From NCBI GenBank assembly GCA_005793285.1, contig SXPO01000062.1, positions 1 to 8,449 on the forward strand: DNA of 8,449 nucleotides. Direction: 5' to 3'. The position numbers and the translations under genes were made by a program. This document shows, in pieces, positions 1 through 6,469 of the stretch. The stretch is from Nitrospiraceae bacterium. GTDB lineage: Bacteria; Nitrospirota; Nitrospiria; Nitrospirales; Nitrospiraceae. Each line of letters starts with the position of its first letter. Positions within the stretch are counted from its first letter, which is position 1. A model generated the notes under the pieces. It saw only the letters and a list, made by a program, of their open reading frames with translations. It ran no database searches and was not told the DNA's origin.

Positions 1-1050
1 AGCCCAATCCATGATGATGCCCAAGCCTGCTTGATGGGCGGCATCGACGAAGGCCATGAAGTCTTCGGGCGGGCCATAGCGGCTGGTGGCGGCGAAATAG
101 CCCGTCGTTTGATAGCCCCAGGACCCGTCGAAGGGATGTTCGGTCACCGGCATCAGTTCGAGATGCGTGTAGCCGAGATCTTTCGCGTAGGGGATCAATT
201 TCTGCGCGAGTTCCCGATAGGTGAGCCAGCGATTGTCCTCCTCTGGAACGCGCATCCAGGACCCCACATGGACCTCATAGATGGAGAGGGGCGCGGCCAG
301 AGGGTTCCATGCCTTGCGCGCTGTCATCCAGGCACGGTCGTTCCAGGTGTAGCGGGAAAGATCGCGCACGATCGACGAGGTGCGCGGGCGCAATTCGCCG
401 GCTTGCGCATAGGGATCGGCTTTCACCAATAACGTGTCGCTCTCTCTGGCGCGGATCTCATATTTATAGAGGGTGTGTTCTGGCAGATCGGGAAGAAACA
501 GCTCCCAGAGGCCGCTCACGCCACGATTGGTCATCGGATGGCAGCGCCCGTCCCACCGATTGAAGTCGCCGACCACACTCACGCGGGCGGCATTGGGCGC
601 CCAGACGACAAAGTGGATGCCCGTGATCTGTTCGATCGTGCGGATATGGGCCCCCACACTGTCATAGGCCTTGTAGAAAGTTCCTTCCGCAAACAGGTGG
701 AGTTCAAAATCCGTCAAGAGCGGTGGAAAAGCATAGGGGTCATGCTGCTCTATGATGGCTCCGTCGTGCCGCGTGACTCTGAGCCGGTACAGCGGGACCG
801 CAATGTCTTTCGGAACCACGGCTTCAAACAGTCCGGCCTCGTGGAGACGCGTCATCTGCAAGAGCGGCTTCGACAATGACGCTGGGATCACATCGACGTG
901 CGCTGCATAGGGGAACCAAGCGCGGATGACAAGACAGGGTACGCCGCCGATGGTGCTGCGTTGCGGGCCTAAGATAGAACGTGGATTCCAATGCCTGCCG
1001 GCGATGAGCCGGTCGAGATCCTCGGTCTGTACCTCGCTGTGTGATGGCAT
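1..1050 (-). CDS. glgB: 1,4-alpha-glucan branching enzyme GlgB, N-terminal part (3' end outside window)
   Basis: This enzyme makes the alpha-1,6 branches of glycogen by cutting and transferring alpha-1,4 chains in the cytoplasm. The 350 visible residues read without interruption to the window edge. They hold a first beta-sandwich module (about 10-110, with HDPYAFPP near 103), a CBM48 module (about 125-235, with VVWAPNAARVSVVGDFNRWDG at 148-168 split here as VVWAPNAARV then SVVGDFNRWDG), and the start of the GH13 barrel (YEVHVGSW at 258-265, ELMPVTEHPFDGSWGYQTTG at 298-317, SRYGPPEDF at 323-331, IIMDWA at the edge). This is the two-module type of about 730 residues, so roughly half is present. 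The catalytic Asp and Glu lie outside the window. I chose the ATG at 1050 because SEVQTEDLDRLIAGRH fits the usual family N-terminus. An AGGA lies 8 nt upstream. An in-frame ATG at 1140 would add 30 residues, part of them encoded by a hexamer repeat, and is less likely. It is divergent from the permease gene. Confidence 0.95.
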   Translation of the reverse strand, partial: MPSHSEVQTEDLDRLIAGRHWNPRSILGPQRSTIGGVPCLVIRAWFPYAAHVDVIPASLSKPLLQMTRLHEAGLFEAVVPKDIAVPLYRLRVTRHDGAIIEQHDPYAFPPLLTDFELHLFAEGTFYKAYDSVGAHIRTIEQITGIHFVVWAPNAARVSVVGDFNRWDGRCHPMTNRGVSGLWELFLPDLPEHTLYKYEIRARESDTLLVKADPYAQAGELRPRTSSIVRDLSRYTWNDRAWMTARKAWNPLAAPLSIYEVHVGSWMRVPEEDNRWLTYRELAQKLIPYAKDLGYTHLELMPVTEHPFDGSWGYQTTGYFAATSRYGPPEDFMAFVDAAHQAGLGIIMDWA

Positions 1051-1057
1051 GGGCTCT

Positions 1058-1089
1058 ATCCTAGCAGGATCTTGTGAAAACTCCGTCAA
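1058..1089 (-). promoter_or_regulatory. Possible promoter of glgB (weak spacing)
   Basis: Read on the minus strand, a good -35 match TTGACG (1084-1089) is followed after 20 nt by TAGGAT (1058-1063), which lies in the string TGCTAGGAT. The 20-nt spacer is longer than the usual 16-18 for a housekeeping sigma factor, so one of the two boxes may be wrong. The -10 candidate ends only 7 nt before the glgB ATG. A transcript from it would begin at or next to the start codon, and the AGGA inside it could alternatively serve as a ribosome binding site. Confidence 0.3.
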
Positions 1090-1102
1090 CTTTTTTAGAG
1101 CG

Positions 1103-1126
1103 AAGGTCAAGGTTGAAGTGAAGGTC
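1103..1126. repeat. Short period-6 tandem repeat in the divergent glgB/permease spacer
   Basis: Four consecutive 6-mers follow one consensus: aaggtc, aaggtt, gaagtg, aaggtc. A degenerate gag continues it. The block sits between the divergent glgB and permease starts, about 55 bp upstream of the glgB ATG and about 95 bp upstream of the permease ATG. Translated on the plus strand it gives alternating Lys/Val-type dipeptides, but no gene is supported there. The rest of the 169-bp spacer holds only the weak glgB promoter candidate. Confidence 0.6.
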
Positions 1127-1219
1127 GAGCCGACTCTCATTGCATTGCGGCTGAAGCCTCTGGATAATGCGTGAAAGTTTTTAGGCGAGAGGTATCGTGC
1201 AGACAACAAGAGGGATGAC

Positions 1220-2560
1220 ATGTCGTCCATGACGCTGGCGCTGCTTATTTTCTGCAGCTGCTATCTGGTCATTATGACCGAGCGGATCCACAAGACGATC
1301 GTGGCGCTGAGCGGCGCGGCCTTGATGATTGCCTTCGGCGTGGTCTCGCAGGACGAGGCGTTTTACTCCCACGAGTTCGGCGTGGATTATAGCGTGGTGT
1401 TTTTATTGATCGGGATGATGGTCATCATCAACATCCTCAGGGAGACTGGCCTGTTCGAGGTCTTGGCGATTTGGGCCGCGAAGCAGGCCAAGGCTAAACC
1501 GTTTCGGCTCATGGCTCTCCTGGCGATCTTGACGGCCGGCCTTTCGGCGATGCTCGACAACGTCACGACGGTCTTACTGATGGCGCCGGTGACACTCGCG
1601 ATCAGCAAACGGCTGGAGTTGAACCCGGTCATGTTTCTACTCTGTGAAGCCCTGTCATCCAATATCGGGGGTACGGCGACGCTGGTCGGTGATCCGCCGA
1701 ATATCATGATTGCCAGCAAAGCCGAACTGGGGTATTTGGATTTTCTCCTCGTGCTTGGGCCTATCGTGCTGTTGATCATGGCGGTGTTTCTTGGAGCGAT
1801 GTGGCTGGTTTTCGGCAGGAACATGGCCGTGGCTCCGCACCTGCGCGAAGCGGTGTTGGCGTTGAACCCGCAAGACGCGATCCGCGATCGCGGGTTGCTC
1901 CATCGTTGTTTGTGGGCCTTGGGCGCGGTCAATCTCGGATTCATGTTCCATTCGTTCATCCATCTTGAACCGGCGACGGTTGCGTTGCTGGGAGCGAGCG
2001 TCTTCATGCTGCTTGGCCATGCGCGGGGGCGATCGAATGAAACCGAAGAGATGACGTATCTGGCGGACGTCGAGTGGAAGACGATCTTCTTCTTCATCGG
2101 GCTGTTCATCCTGGTGGGAGGGCTGGTCAAAGTCGGGGCGATCCGATTTCTTGCCGACCGGCTTGTCCATGTCACGGAAGGAAATATGGCCGGTGCCACG
2201 CTCACGGTGCTTGTCGGTTCGGCCGTGCTGTCCGCGTTTGTGGACAATAGTCCCTACGTCGCGGCAATGAATCCCTTGATTGTGGATCTGGCGCGGTCCC
2301 TGCATCCCGAGATTTCCGACTATTCGACCTTGGTGCATCAGCCGGACATTATTCCGCTCTGGTGGGCGCTTGCGTTGGGGGCCTGTCTTGGGGGGAACGG
2401 CACGATTATCGGAGCGAGCGCGAACGTCGTGATCGTGGATCTGGCGCGGAAGGCCGGCTATCACATCAGCTTTTGGCAGTTCTTCAAACTCGGGTTCCCC
2501 GTGATGGTCGGCTCGATCCTGTTGAGCGCGGTATATCTCTGGCTGGTGTTTTTACGATAA
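1220..2560 (+). CDS. ArsB/NhaD-superfamily ion permease (P-permease type)
   Basis: A 446-residue polytopic inner-membrane protein of the ion transporter superfamily that includes ArsB, NhaD and the P protein. The two halves carry the paired signatures of the P-permease branch: DNVTT at 113-117 followed by SNIGGTATLVGDPPNI at 147-162, and DNSPYVAAMNP at 342-352 followed by GGNGTIIGASANVV at 391-404. D113 and D342 occupy equivalent places in the two inverted repeats and probably contribute to ion or substrate coupling. About 11-12 membrane helices can be drawn, with a longer hydrophilic link near 200-230. Length is normal and no motif is broken. The ATG has AGAGGG at 1209-1214, about 5 nt upstream. 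No arsR, arsC or other arsenic gene is nearby, so arsenite export should not be assumed. Na+/H+ exchange or anion transport are equally open. A small membrane protein gene follows 25 nt downstream and is probably cotranscribed. Confidence 0.9.
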   Translation: MSSMTLALLIFCSCYLVIMTERIHKTIVALSGAALMIAFGVVSQDEAFYSHEFGVDYSVVFLLIGMMVIINILRETGLFEVLAIWAAKQAKAKPFRLMALLAILTAGLSAMLDNVTTVLLMAPVTLAISKRLELNPVMFLLCEALSSNIGGTATLVGDPPNIMIASKAELGYLDFLLVLGPIVLLIMAVFLGAMWLVFGRNMAVAPHLREAVLALNPQDAIRDRGLLHRCLWALGAVNLGFMFHSFIHLEPATVALLGASVFMLLGHARGRSNETEEMTYLADVEWKTIFFFIGLFILVGGLVKVGAIRFLADRLVHVTEGNMAGATLTVLVGSAVLSAFVDNSPYVAAMNPLIVDLARSLHPEISDYSTLVHQPDIIPLWWALALGACLGGNGTIIGASANVVIVDLARKAGYHISFWQFFKLGFPVMVGSILLSAVYLWLVFLR

Positions 2561-2573
2561 CGAGATTGTGGCC

Positions 2574-2580
2574 AAGGAGG
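2574..2580 (+). promoter_or_regulatory. Strong Shine-Dalgarno that fixes the start of the 97-residue membrane protein
   Basis: AAGGAGG is a full match to the anti-SD sequence and ends 5 nt before the ATG at 2586. It places the start there and not at the in-frame GTG at 2568, which lies upstream of this site and has no such sequence. It is the best ribosome binding site seen in the window. Confidence 0.85.
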
Positions 2581-2585
2581 TTGAT

Positions 2586-2879
2586 ATGTACGTGTGGAGC
2601 AAGCGGCTGGTGTTTGCCTTGCTGGGGGGCTTTGTGCTGATGTTGGGGGTCTTTCTAGTCGAGGGGGTCGGGGGCGAAACCAGCGTATTGAAAATGCATA
2701 CCACTCAGTGGATTACCCTGAACTATATCGGGCTCGTGCTGTGGGTGTTTGTGTGGATGATCGATCAAGCGCGAGTGCGGGGGAGAAACGTGTGGGTCTG
2801 GCTCGTGCCATTTCTGCTCGCTCCATTGCCGACACTAATGGCCCTCATCCTATTCCTGCAGCGTCCGATGAAAGGGTAG
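2586..2879 (+). CDS. Small three-helix membrane protein of unknown function
   Basis: A 97-residue protein that I do not recognise as a named family. Three hydrophobic segments are visible: about 8-26 (ending in a Gly-rich turn), 44-60, and 69-91. A short basic loop, QARVRGRN (61-68), probably faces the cytoplasm, and the C-terminus is basic (QRPMKG). There are no cysteines and no obvious catalytic motif. It has a perfect AAGGAGG site 5 nt before the ATG and follows the permease by 25 nt in the same direction, which suggests cotranscription. It could be an accessory subunit of the permease or simply a neighbour, and nothing in the sequence decides. The gene is convergent with the DCC protein gene. 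The 65 bp between them hold no convincing terminator. Confidence 0.75.
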   Translation: MYVWSKRLVFALLGGFVLMLGVFLVEGVGGETSVLKMHTTQWITLNYIGLVLWVFVWMIDQARVRGRNVWVWLVPFLLAPLPTLMALILFLQRPMKG

Positions 2880-2944
2880 TAGTGGTTGGTCGACTCATCA
2901 GAAATGGTCTGCACTGTCCACCCAACCGGAGCCACCTCTCTCGC

Positions 2945-3379
2945 TCACACGAATCGTCCGCGTTCGGCTGGAGTCGGTATACGGCAGGTGTTGGATTTGC
3001 CCATCCACTCGTATCGATGGCGCGCGATGTAATGGTAGGCGGCGTCACGAAGGGGACGGGGAATCACGATGCCGAGGTAGAAGAACGGCCAGAAGCCGGA
3101 CAACTGTTTCACGATTCTCAGGACCGCCGCGGAGTTGGTGTATACCTGGCCATGTTCCAGGAGTAAAAACGTTTCGAAGCCTTCGGTGGGGAGGCGAAGC
3201 GATGTCAGGATCTGTTGCGCTGGTTCGGATTGAAGCGTGCCAAATTTGAACTTTGTCTGGGGGTCATGGTCGATCGTGAAAGTGACCCAGGCGTTGCACC
3301 AATTACAGATACCGTCGAATAGGATGACCCGCTCGTGCTTGGCCCACTTATGAGAAGTGGGGACGAGGTGGTCGTTCAT
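2945..3379 (-). CDS. DUF393 / DCC-family thiol-disulfide oxidoreductase-like protein
   Basis: A 144-residue protein of the DCC (DUF393, YuxK-like) family, which has a compact thioredoxin-like fold. The hallmark DGxCxxC is present at 22-28 (FDGICNWCNAW), with Cys25 and Cys28 as the presumed redox pair. The family C-terminal pattern is also present, with CRIPTPAERGRFV at 132-144 supplying a third cysteine. There is no signal peptide or clear membrane helix, so it is probably cytoplasmic. Substrates of this family are largely unknown and the oxidoreductase label rests on the CxxC. The ATG at 3379 has GAGAGG 8 nt upstream. It is the last gene of a four-gene minus-strand operon, 26 nt after the stop of the HEAT-repeat gene. 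Confidence 0.88.
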   Translation of the reverse strand: MNDHLVPTSHKWAKHERVILFDGICNWCNAWVTFTIDHDPQTKFKFGTLQSEPAQQILTSLRLPTEGFETFLLLEHGQVYTNSAAVLRIVKQLSGFWPFFYLGIVIPRPLRDAAYHYIARHRYEWMGKSNTCRIPTPAERGRFV

Positions 3380-3405
3380 CCCGCAAACCTCTCGAATGAA
3401 ATGGG

Positions 3406-4761
3406 TTAGGTCATGTCGCCAGACGGACCGAACCGTCCTGTTTCACCCAATGGCCGGTCGACCCGGAGATTATCCGCCTGGCTTGAATTGATGTCGAGCT
3501 CTTCTGCGGGAGGCGTCCAGCCGAGCTTTTCCAGGGTTTCGAGTGCGATCAGCCTGAGCGCGTCCTTGGCGGTCAGCCGGACTGATGCATAGGAGAGCAC
3601 CCGTTCTTGTTCTGCTTCCACTTCGGAGGCTTTGGGGTCATAGAGGAAGGCGATCAAGGGTTCGATAGCCGTGTCGCCGATGACCGCCAGCGCCGCCGCC
3701 GCTTTTTCCCGCAGCACGCCGTCTTTCAGCAAGACGATCAAATCGGGAATCACGCGGGGATCGCGGAATTGACCGAGCGCCGTGGCGGCGGCCTCCTTGA
3801 TGAAGGCGTCTTCACTTACGATGCAGCCGGGAGTCGGCGAGCCTTCCTGCTTGATTCCTTTTCCCTTCAGCGCGTCCAAGACTGCCGGGAGGGCGCGCGG
3901 ATCGCCGATCATGCCGAGCGAGGCGATGGCGTGCCGTTTGACGGCTCCGTCCTTCATTGCCTCGATCAGCGCCTCAATCGCTCGCGCGTCGCCGATCATG
4001 CCCAGCGCGATAGTGGCGTCTTCCCGCACGGCCCGATCCGGATCTTTCAAGGCGACAATCAAGGCATCGACTACTTTCGCGTCGCGCACCCAGGTTCGTC
4101 CGATCTGATAGTCGGTCGTCATGCCGCCCAACGCGCGAGCCGCATGGCAGCGGACGACGAAATCCTTGTCTCGGAGGTTCTCAATGAGCGGATCCACCGA
4201 TGGCTGCCCGATATAGACTAAGGCGGTGCCCGCTGTTTCGCGCACGATCTTGGAGGAGTCTCGAAAGAGCTTGATCAAGGCTGGGACAGCCTTGGCATCC
4301 CCGATCTTCCCGATGGCCTCCGCTGCTGCGCTCTTGACGGCTCCATCGCGGTCTCGGCAGGCAGCGATCAAGGCATCGACGGCTTTCGGATTCTTGATCC
4401 CACCCGCGGCCTTGGCGGCATGTTCGCGCACGCGCCACCGCTCATCTTTCAAGGCGCTGATCAGACGGTCTACGACCACCGGTCCCATTGTGGCCACCGC
4501 ATCGACGACTTGGTTCCGGACCTCCATGATGGGATCGTTGAATAGGCCGATAAGGGCTTCGGTGGCTTTGGGCCCGCCGATTTTAGCCGTCCCACATCCG
4601 GCGTAGGCGCGCACGGACCAGAAGTCGTCGCCGCAGGCGCGAATCAACGCATCCAATGTCGAGGGGGCTGCTCGTTCGGCCAGCGCCTTGGCTGCTTCTT
4701 CGCGTGTGGCGTCATCCACATCCTCCAGCGCGTCCAGTAGATCTTCGAGTGTCTGTGTCAT
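3406..4761 (-). CDS. HEAT-repeat (PBS-lyase-like) scaffold protein
   Basis: A 451-residue protein made almost wholly of 31-residue helical repeats, about 11-12 in all, each with the pattern A(V/I)xALIxxLxD...VRxxAAxALGxIGD. Clear examples are at about 65-95, 128-158, 159-189, 230-260 and 261-291. Two insertions break the period: about 213-228 (containing DYQIGRTW) and about 300-318 (a Gly/Pro-rich loop with Cys313). The last 35 residues are polar and probably disordered. Such proteins bind other proteins. A lyase activity is not implied, since the PBS-lyase name comes from cyanobacterial homologues. There is no signal peptide, so it is probably cytoplasmic. I chose the ATG at 4761 because it forms an ATGA overlap with the stop of the preceding gene and begins a natural helix (MTQTLEDLLDALED). 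The upstream in-frame TTG/ATG choices would run deep into that gene. No SD is visible, consistent with translational coupling. Confidence 0.9.
   Translation of the reverse strand: MTQTLEDLLDALEDVDDATREEAAKALAERAAPSTLDALIRACGDDFWSVRAYAGCGTAKIGGPKATEALIGLFNDPIMEVRNQVVDAVATMGPVVVDRLISALKDERWRVREHAAKAAGGIKNPKAVDALIAACRDRDGAVKSAAAEAIGKIGDAKAVPALIKLFRDSSKIVRETAGTALVYIGQPSVDPLIENLRDKDFVVRCHAARALGGMTTDYQIGRTWVRDAKVVDALIVALKDPDRAVREDATIALGMIGDARAIEALIEAMKDGAVKRHAIASLGMIGDPRALPAVLDALKGKGIKQEGSPTPGCIVSEDAFIKEAAATALGQFRDPRVIPDLIVLLKDGVLREKAAAALAVIGDTAIEPLIAFLYDPKASEVEAEQERVLSYASVRLTAKDALRLIALETLEKLGWTPPAEELDINSSQADNLRVDRPLGETGRFGPSGDMT
4758..4761 (-). other. ATGA stop/start overlap (translational coupling)
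   Basis: On the minus strand the TGA of the small secreted protein gene and the ATG of the HEAT-repeat gene share these four bases. The HEAT gene has no recognisable SD sequence in the 20 nt before its ATG, so reinitiation after the upstream stop is the likely route of translation. That would link the amounts of the two proteins. Confidence 0.8.
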
Positions 4762-5222
4762 GGTGATGGTTTCTGGTTGTAGTAATCGTCTCGTTCGCCG
4801 CCGTGGGGGTACATGCGTTTGCATCGCACGATCAGTGTCTGGGTGCCGCGTCCTTCGATACATTGATCGAGCGATGCGGCAAAGTTGAGTGTGCCGTCGA
4901 GCGTCACGGCAAAGGGAAAATCAAATGTAAAGCTGATGAATTTGTATGTACCAGGTTTTAACGCGAGTTCCCGCAGTTCAGAGGTCTTCGGCGCGTCCAG
5001 CGATTCAGGATCAGAGGCCCAAATAGATGGAGTGACGCCAGGCACTTGCCACCAGGAGGGTGGAACCAGCTTCGTCGCATCAATAGTAATGGTGTGTTCT
5101 TTGAGGTGGGCCGGCGGCGGCCCGCTCGCCAATCCCGTCTCAATCTGGATGCTGGCCAGCAGCCCCAGGAGCAACCCACAGCAGGTGAAGGTTCGGCGGC
5201 GCATAGACAATGCATGAATCAT
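4758..5222 (-). CDS. Small secreted protein of unknown family
   Basis: A 154-residue protein I do not recognise. The N-terminus has a basic stretch (MRRR, 7-10), a hydrophobic core (about 11-27) and a likely signal-peptidase site near 32-34 (LAS/G), so export to the periplasm or beyond is expected. The two cysteines at 14-15 precede the hydrophobic core and do not form a lipobox. The mature part looks beta-rich, with LKPGTYKFISFTFDFPFAV at 88-106 and TLDGTLNF at 107-114. It has only two cysteines, C121 and C134, 13 apart, a plausible disulfide. The C-terminus is polar with a YY pair. The start at 5222 is 5 nt after the stop of the phosphodiesterase-like gene. A second ATG at 5204 would still keep the signal peptide. 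Its stop overlaps the HEAT-repeat start. Confidence 0.72.
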   Translation of the reverse strand: MIHALSMRRRTFTCCGLLLGLLASIQIETGLASGPPPAHLKEHTITIDATKLVPPSWWQVPGVTPSIWASDPESLDAPKTSELRELALKPGTYKFISFTFDFPFAVTLDGTLNFAASLDQCIEGRGTQTLIVRCKRMYPHGGERDDYYNQKPSP

Positions 5223-5227
5223 GATCG

Positions 5228-6247
5228 TTACGGTTTCCTGGCGGAAGGTCCGGTTGAGGAGGCAGCCGCGGGCTGGAAGATTTCTTCGACTGCTGTACTG
5301 TCCCATTCAGTATGGGTGTCCAGTCCAAGAATACGCATCACGGTTGCTCCGGTGTCGATGATCGAGACCGGCCGACGAATGATTTGTCCCGGCTTGATCC
5401 CGACGCCTGATACGATCCAGGGGACCATCGGTGAATCGGCGGCCGTCGCGTCGGATCCCAGGTCGATTCCTTTTCCGCTGAGCGCCGTGACCATGACCGT
5501 CGTCCGGTTTGTCAGCGCATACTGCTTGAACACATCCAACACCGACTGTATGGCCGAATCGACCGTACGCAGCGCCTCGCGATATTCTTTGGAGTTCCAG
5601 CCATGCGCAACTCCCGCTCGGCCGGCCTCCGGAAGATGGACGACCAACAGGTGCGGCAGGGCGAGAATCGCATGCCCGTACCCATGGCCGCTCGTCGCTT
5701 TCTGAAAATATTGTTGAATATAGGAGACGATCTTGGCCGTACCGCACTCAGGCCGCAAGGCCCCACAGAGCTGATAATCGGTGTAGGGCTCGGGCCTCGC
5801 CAGTTGGTACAGAGATTCATCCATGAAGAAGATGGCGCTGTCCCGGCCTCCGCTCAAATCGAGGTAGTCGAACAGGCTGGGCGCACGGGAGTAGCCTCGG
5901 CTGATTTCAAAGAAGTTCCATGTAATGCCATGCTTCTCAACCGGAAGGCCCGTGAGCAATGACGCCATCGTCGGGAGCCGGAGAGCCGGCTTCACGCCGG
6001 TCGCAGACCATGTGGCTGCTCCGTTTTTCACCAGCTTGCTCAGGCTCGGCATGGTTCCGGCCCGGAGAGAGTCCTGGTCGAAACCTTCTAAAACAAAGAG
6101 GATGACATGTTCTGTGGGCGATGCGGATACGGTGGTGTCTCCGACGGGATTCGGCGCTGCGTATGCAGGGAGTCCAGCAGTTATTGCAAGGAATACCACT
6201 ATGAGCCCAATACAGTATGAAGCAAGATATCGGAGGGCGCTTACCAT
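5228..6247 (-). CDS. Exported type I phosphodiesterase/alkaline-phosphatase-superfamily protein, probable pseudoenzyme
   Basis: A 339-residue protein with a signal peptide (MVSALRYLASYC..., core about 12-27, cleavage after AYA at 28-30). Landmarks of the nucleotide pyrophosphatase/phosphodiesterase family are in order: HVILFVLEGF (47-56), MASLLTGLPVEKHGI (94-108), LLVVHLPEAGRAGVAHGW (200-217), SKEYREAL (219-226), VMVTALSG (251-258) and PWIVSGVGIKPG (276-287). Set against the family consensus, the active site is gone: DG is EG (E54), the nucleophilic Thr/Ser is R90, the DxxxH pair is G209 and V213, the SDHG motif is ALSG (L256, S257), and the final His is about L263. It therefore probably binds or has a structural role and does not hydrolyse. 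I chose ATG 6247 because the signal peptide begins there and a promoter lies about 50 bp upstream. A TTG at 6280 would add 11 residues. It is first in the four-gene operon. Confidence 0.85.
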   Translation of the reverse strand: MVSALRYLASYCIGLIVVFLAITAGLPAYAAPNPVGDTTVSASPTEHVILFVLEGFDQDSLRAGTMPSLSKLVKNGAATWSATGVKPALRLPTMASLLTGLPVEKHGITWNFFEISRGYSRAPSLFDYLDLSGGRDSAIFFMDESLYQLARPEPYTDYQLCGALRPECGTAKIVSYIQQYFQKATSGHGYGHAILALPHLLVVHLPEAGRAGVAHGWNSKEYREALRTVDSAIQSVLDVFKQYALTNRTTVMVTALSGKGIDLGSDATAADSPMVPWIVSGVGIKPGQIIRRPVSIIDTGATVMRILGLDTHTEWDSTAVEEIFQPAAASSTGPSARKP

Positions 6248-6295
6248 AGGACTTTCACGCGGGATGTTCCTCAAGATCAACCAGACACGTCCGGT

Positions 6296-6325
6296 ACCCT
6301 AGCACGCGAATTTTCTGGAAGGCAA
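6296..6325 (-). promoter_or_regulatory. Probable promoter of the four-gene operon
   Basis: On the minus strand TTGCCT (6320-6325) is followed by 18 nt and then TAGGGT (6296-6301), preceded by TGC so that the box reads as an extended -10 (TGCTAGGGT). Transcription would begin near 6289, leaving about 40 nt before the ATG at 6247 and under 10 nt before the TTG at 6280. That favours the ATG. The same TGCTAGG string precedes glgB. The rest of the 6248-6469 spacer holds only a lone AT-rich TATATT (6427-6432, plus strand) that could be a -10 for the divergent gene, without a good -35. Confidence 0.45.
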
Positions 6326-6469
6326 GATGGTTGGGAATCAGCTGTGCCGTTGGCGAAACGGGGTAGTGAAGGCGATGCCGGATTGGTCAGATCAACAGCC
6401 GATGATTCCTTTCACTCCTCACCAGTTATATTGCACTTTCGCGCCTCCTTGCGGTAGAACCGCCTTCCC

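Noticed and set aside
31..879. Plus-strand open frames across the first kilobase
   Set aside because: They are opposite-strand shadows of glgB, whose minus-strand frame is open for 350 codons and matches the family throughout.
1882..1893. 12-bp perfect palindrome CCGCGATCGCGG
   Set aside because: It lies inside the permease coding sequence and fits the local codons in GC-rich DNA. A single copy gives no reason to call a site.
1387..2464. Long open frames on the minus strand across the permease gene (286 and 269 codons)
   Set aside because: They are antisense shadows of a clear polytopic permease. Their products are Arg/Pro/Ser-rich and lack any family pattern.
2883..2927. Inverted repeat GGTTGG ... 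CCAACC between the convergent genes
   Set aside because: The 6-bp stem has a loop of 33 nt and no T-run, so it is not a believable terminator.
3607..4606. Plus-strand open frames and repeated DNA across the HEAT-repeat gene
   Set aside because: The repetition reflects the 31-residue protein repeats on the minus strand. The DNA is too diverged to be a nucleotide repeat array and the plus frames have no family signal.
4759..4863. Longer HEAT-protein start upstream of 4761
   Set aside because: It would overlap the secreted-protein gene by about 100 bp and add an Arg-rich segment unlike the repeat domain. The ATGA overlap start is more natural.
6426..6432. TTATATT as a promoter -10 for the 6470-7738 gene
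   Set aside because: No acceptable -35 lies 16-18 nt upstream, so it was mentioned only in the spacer description and not called.
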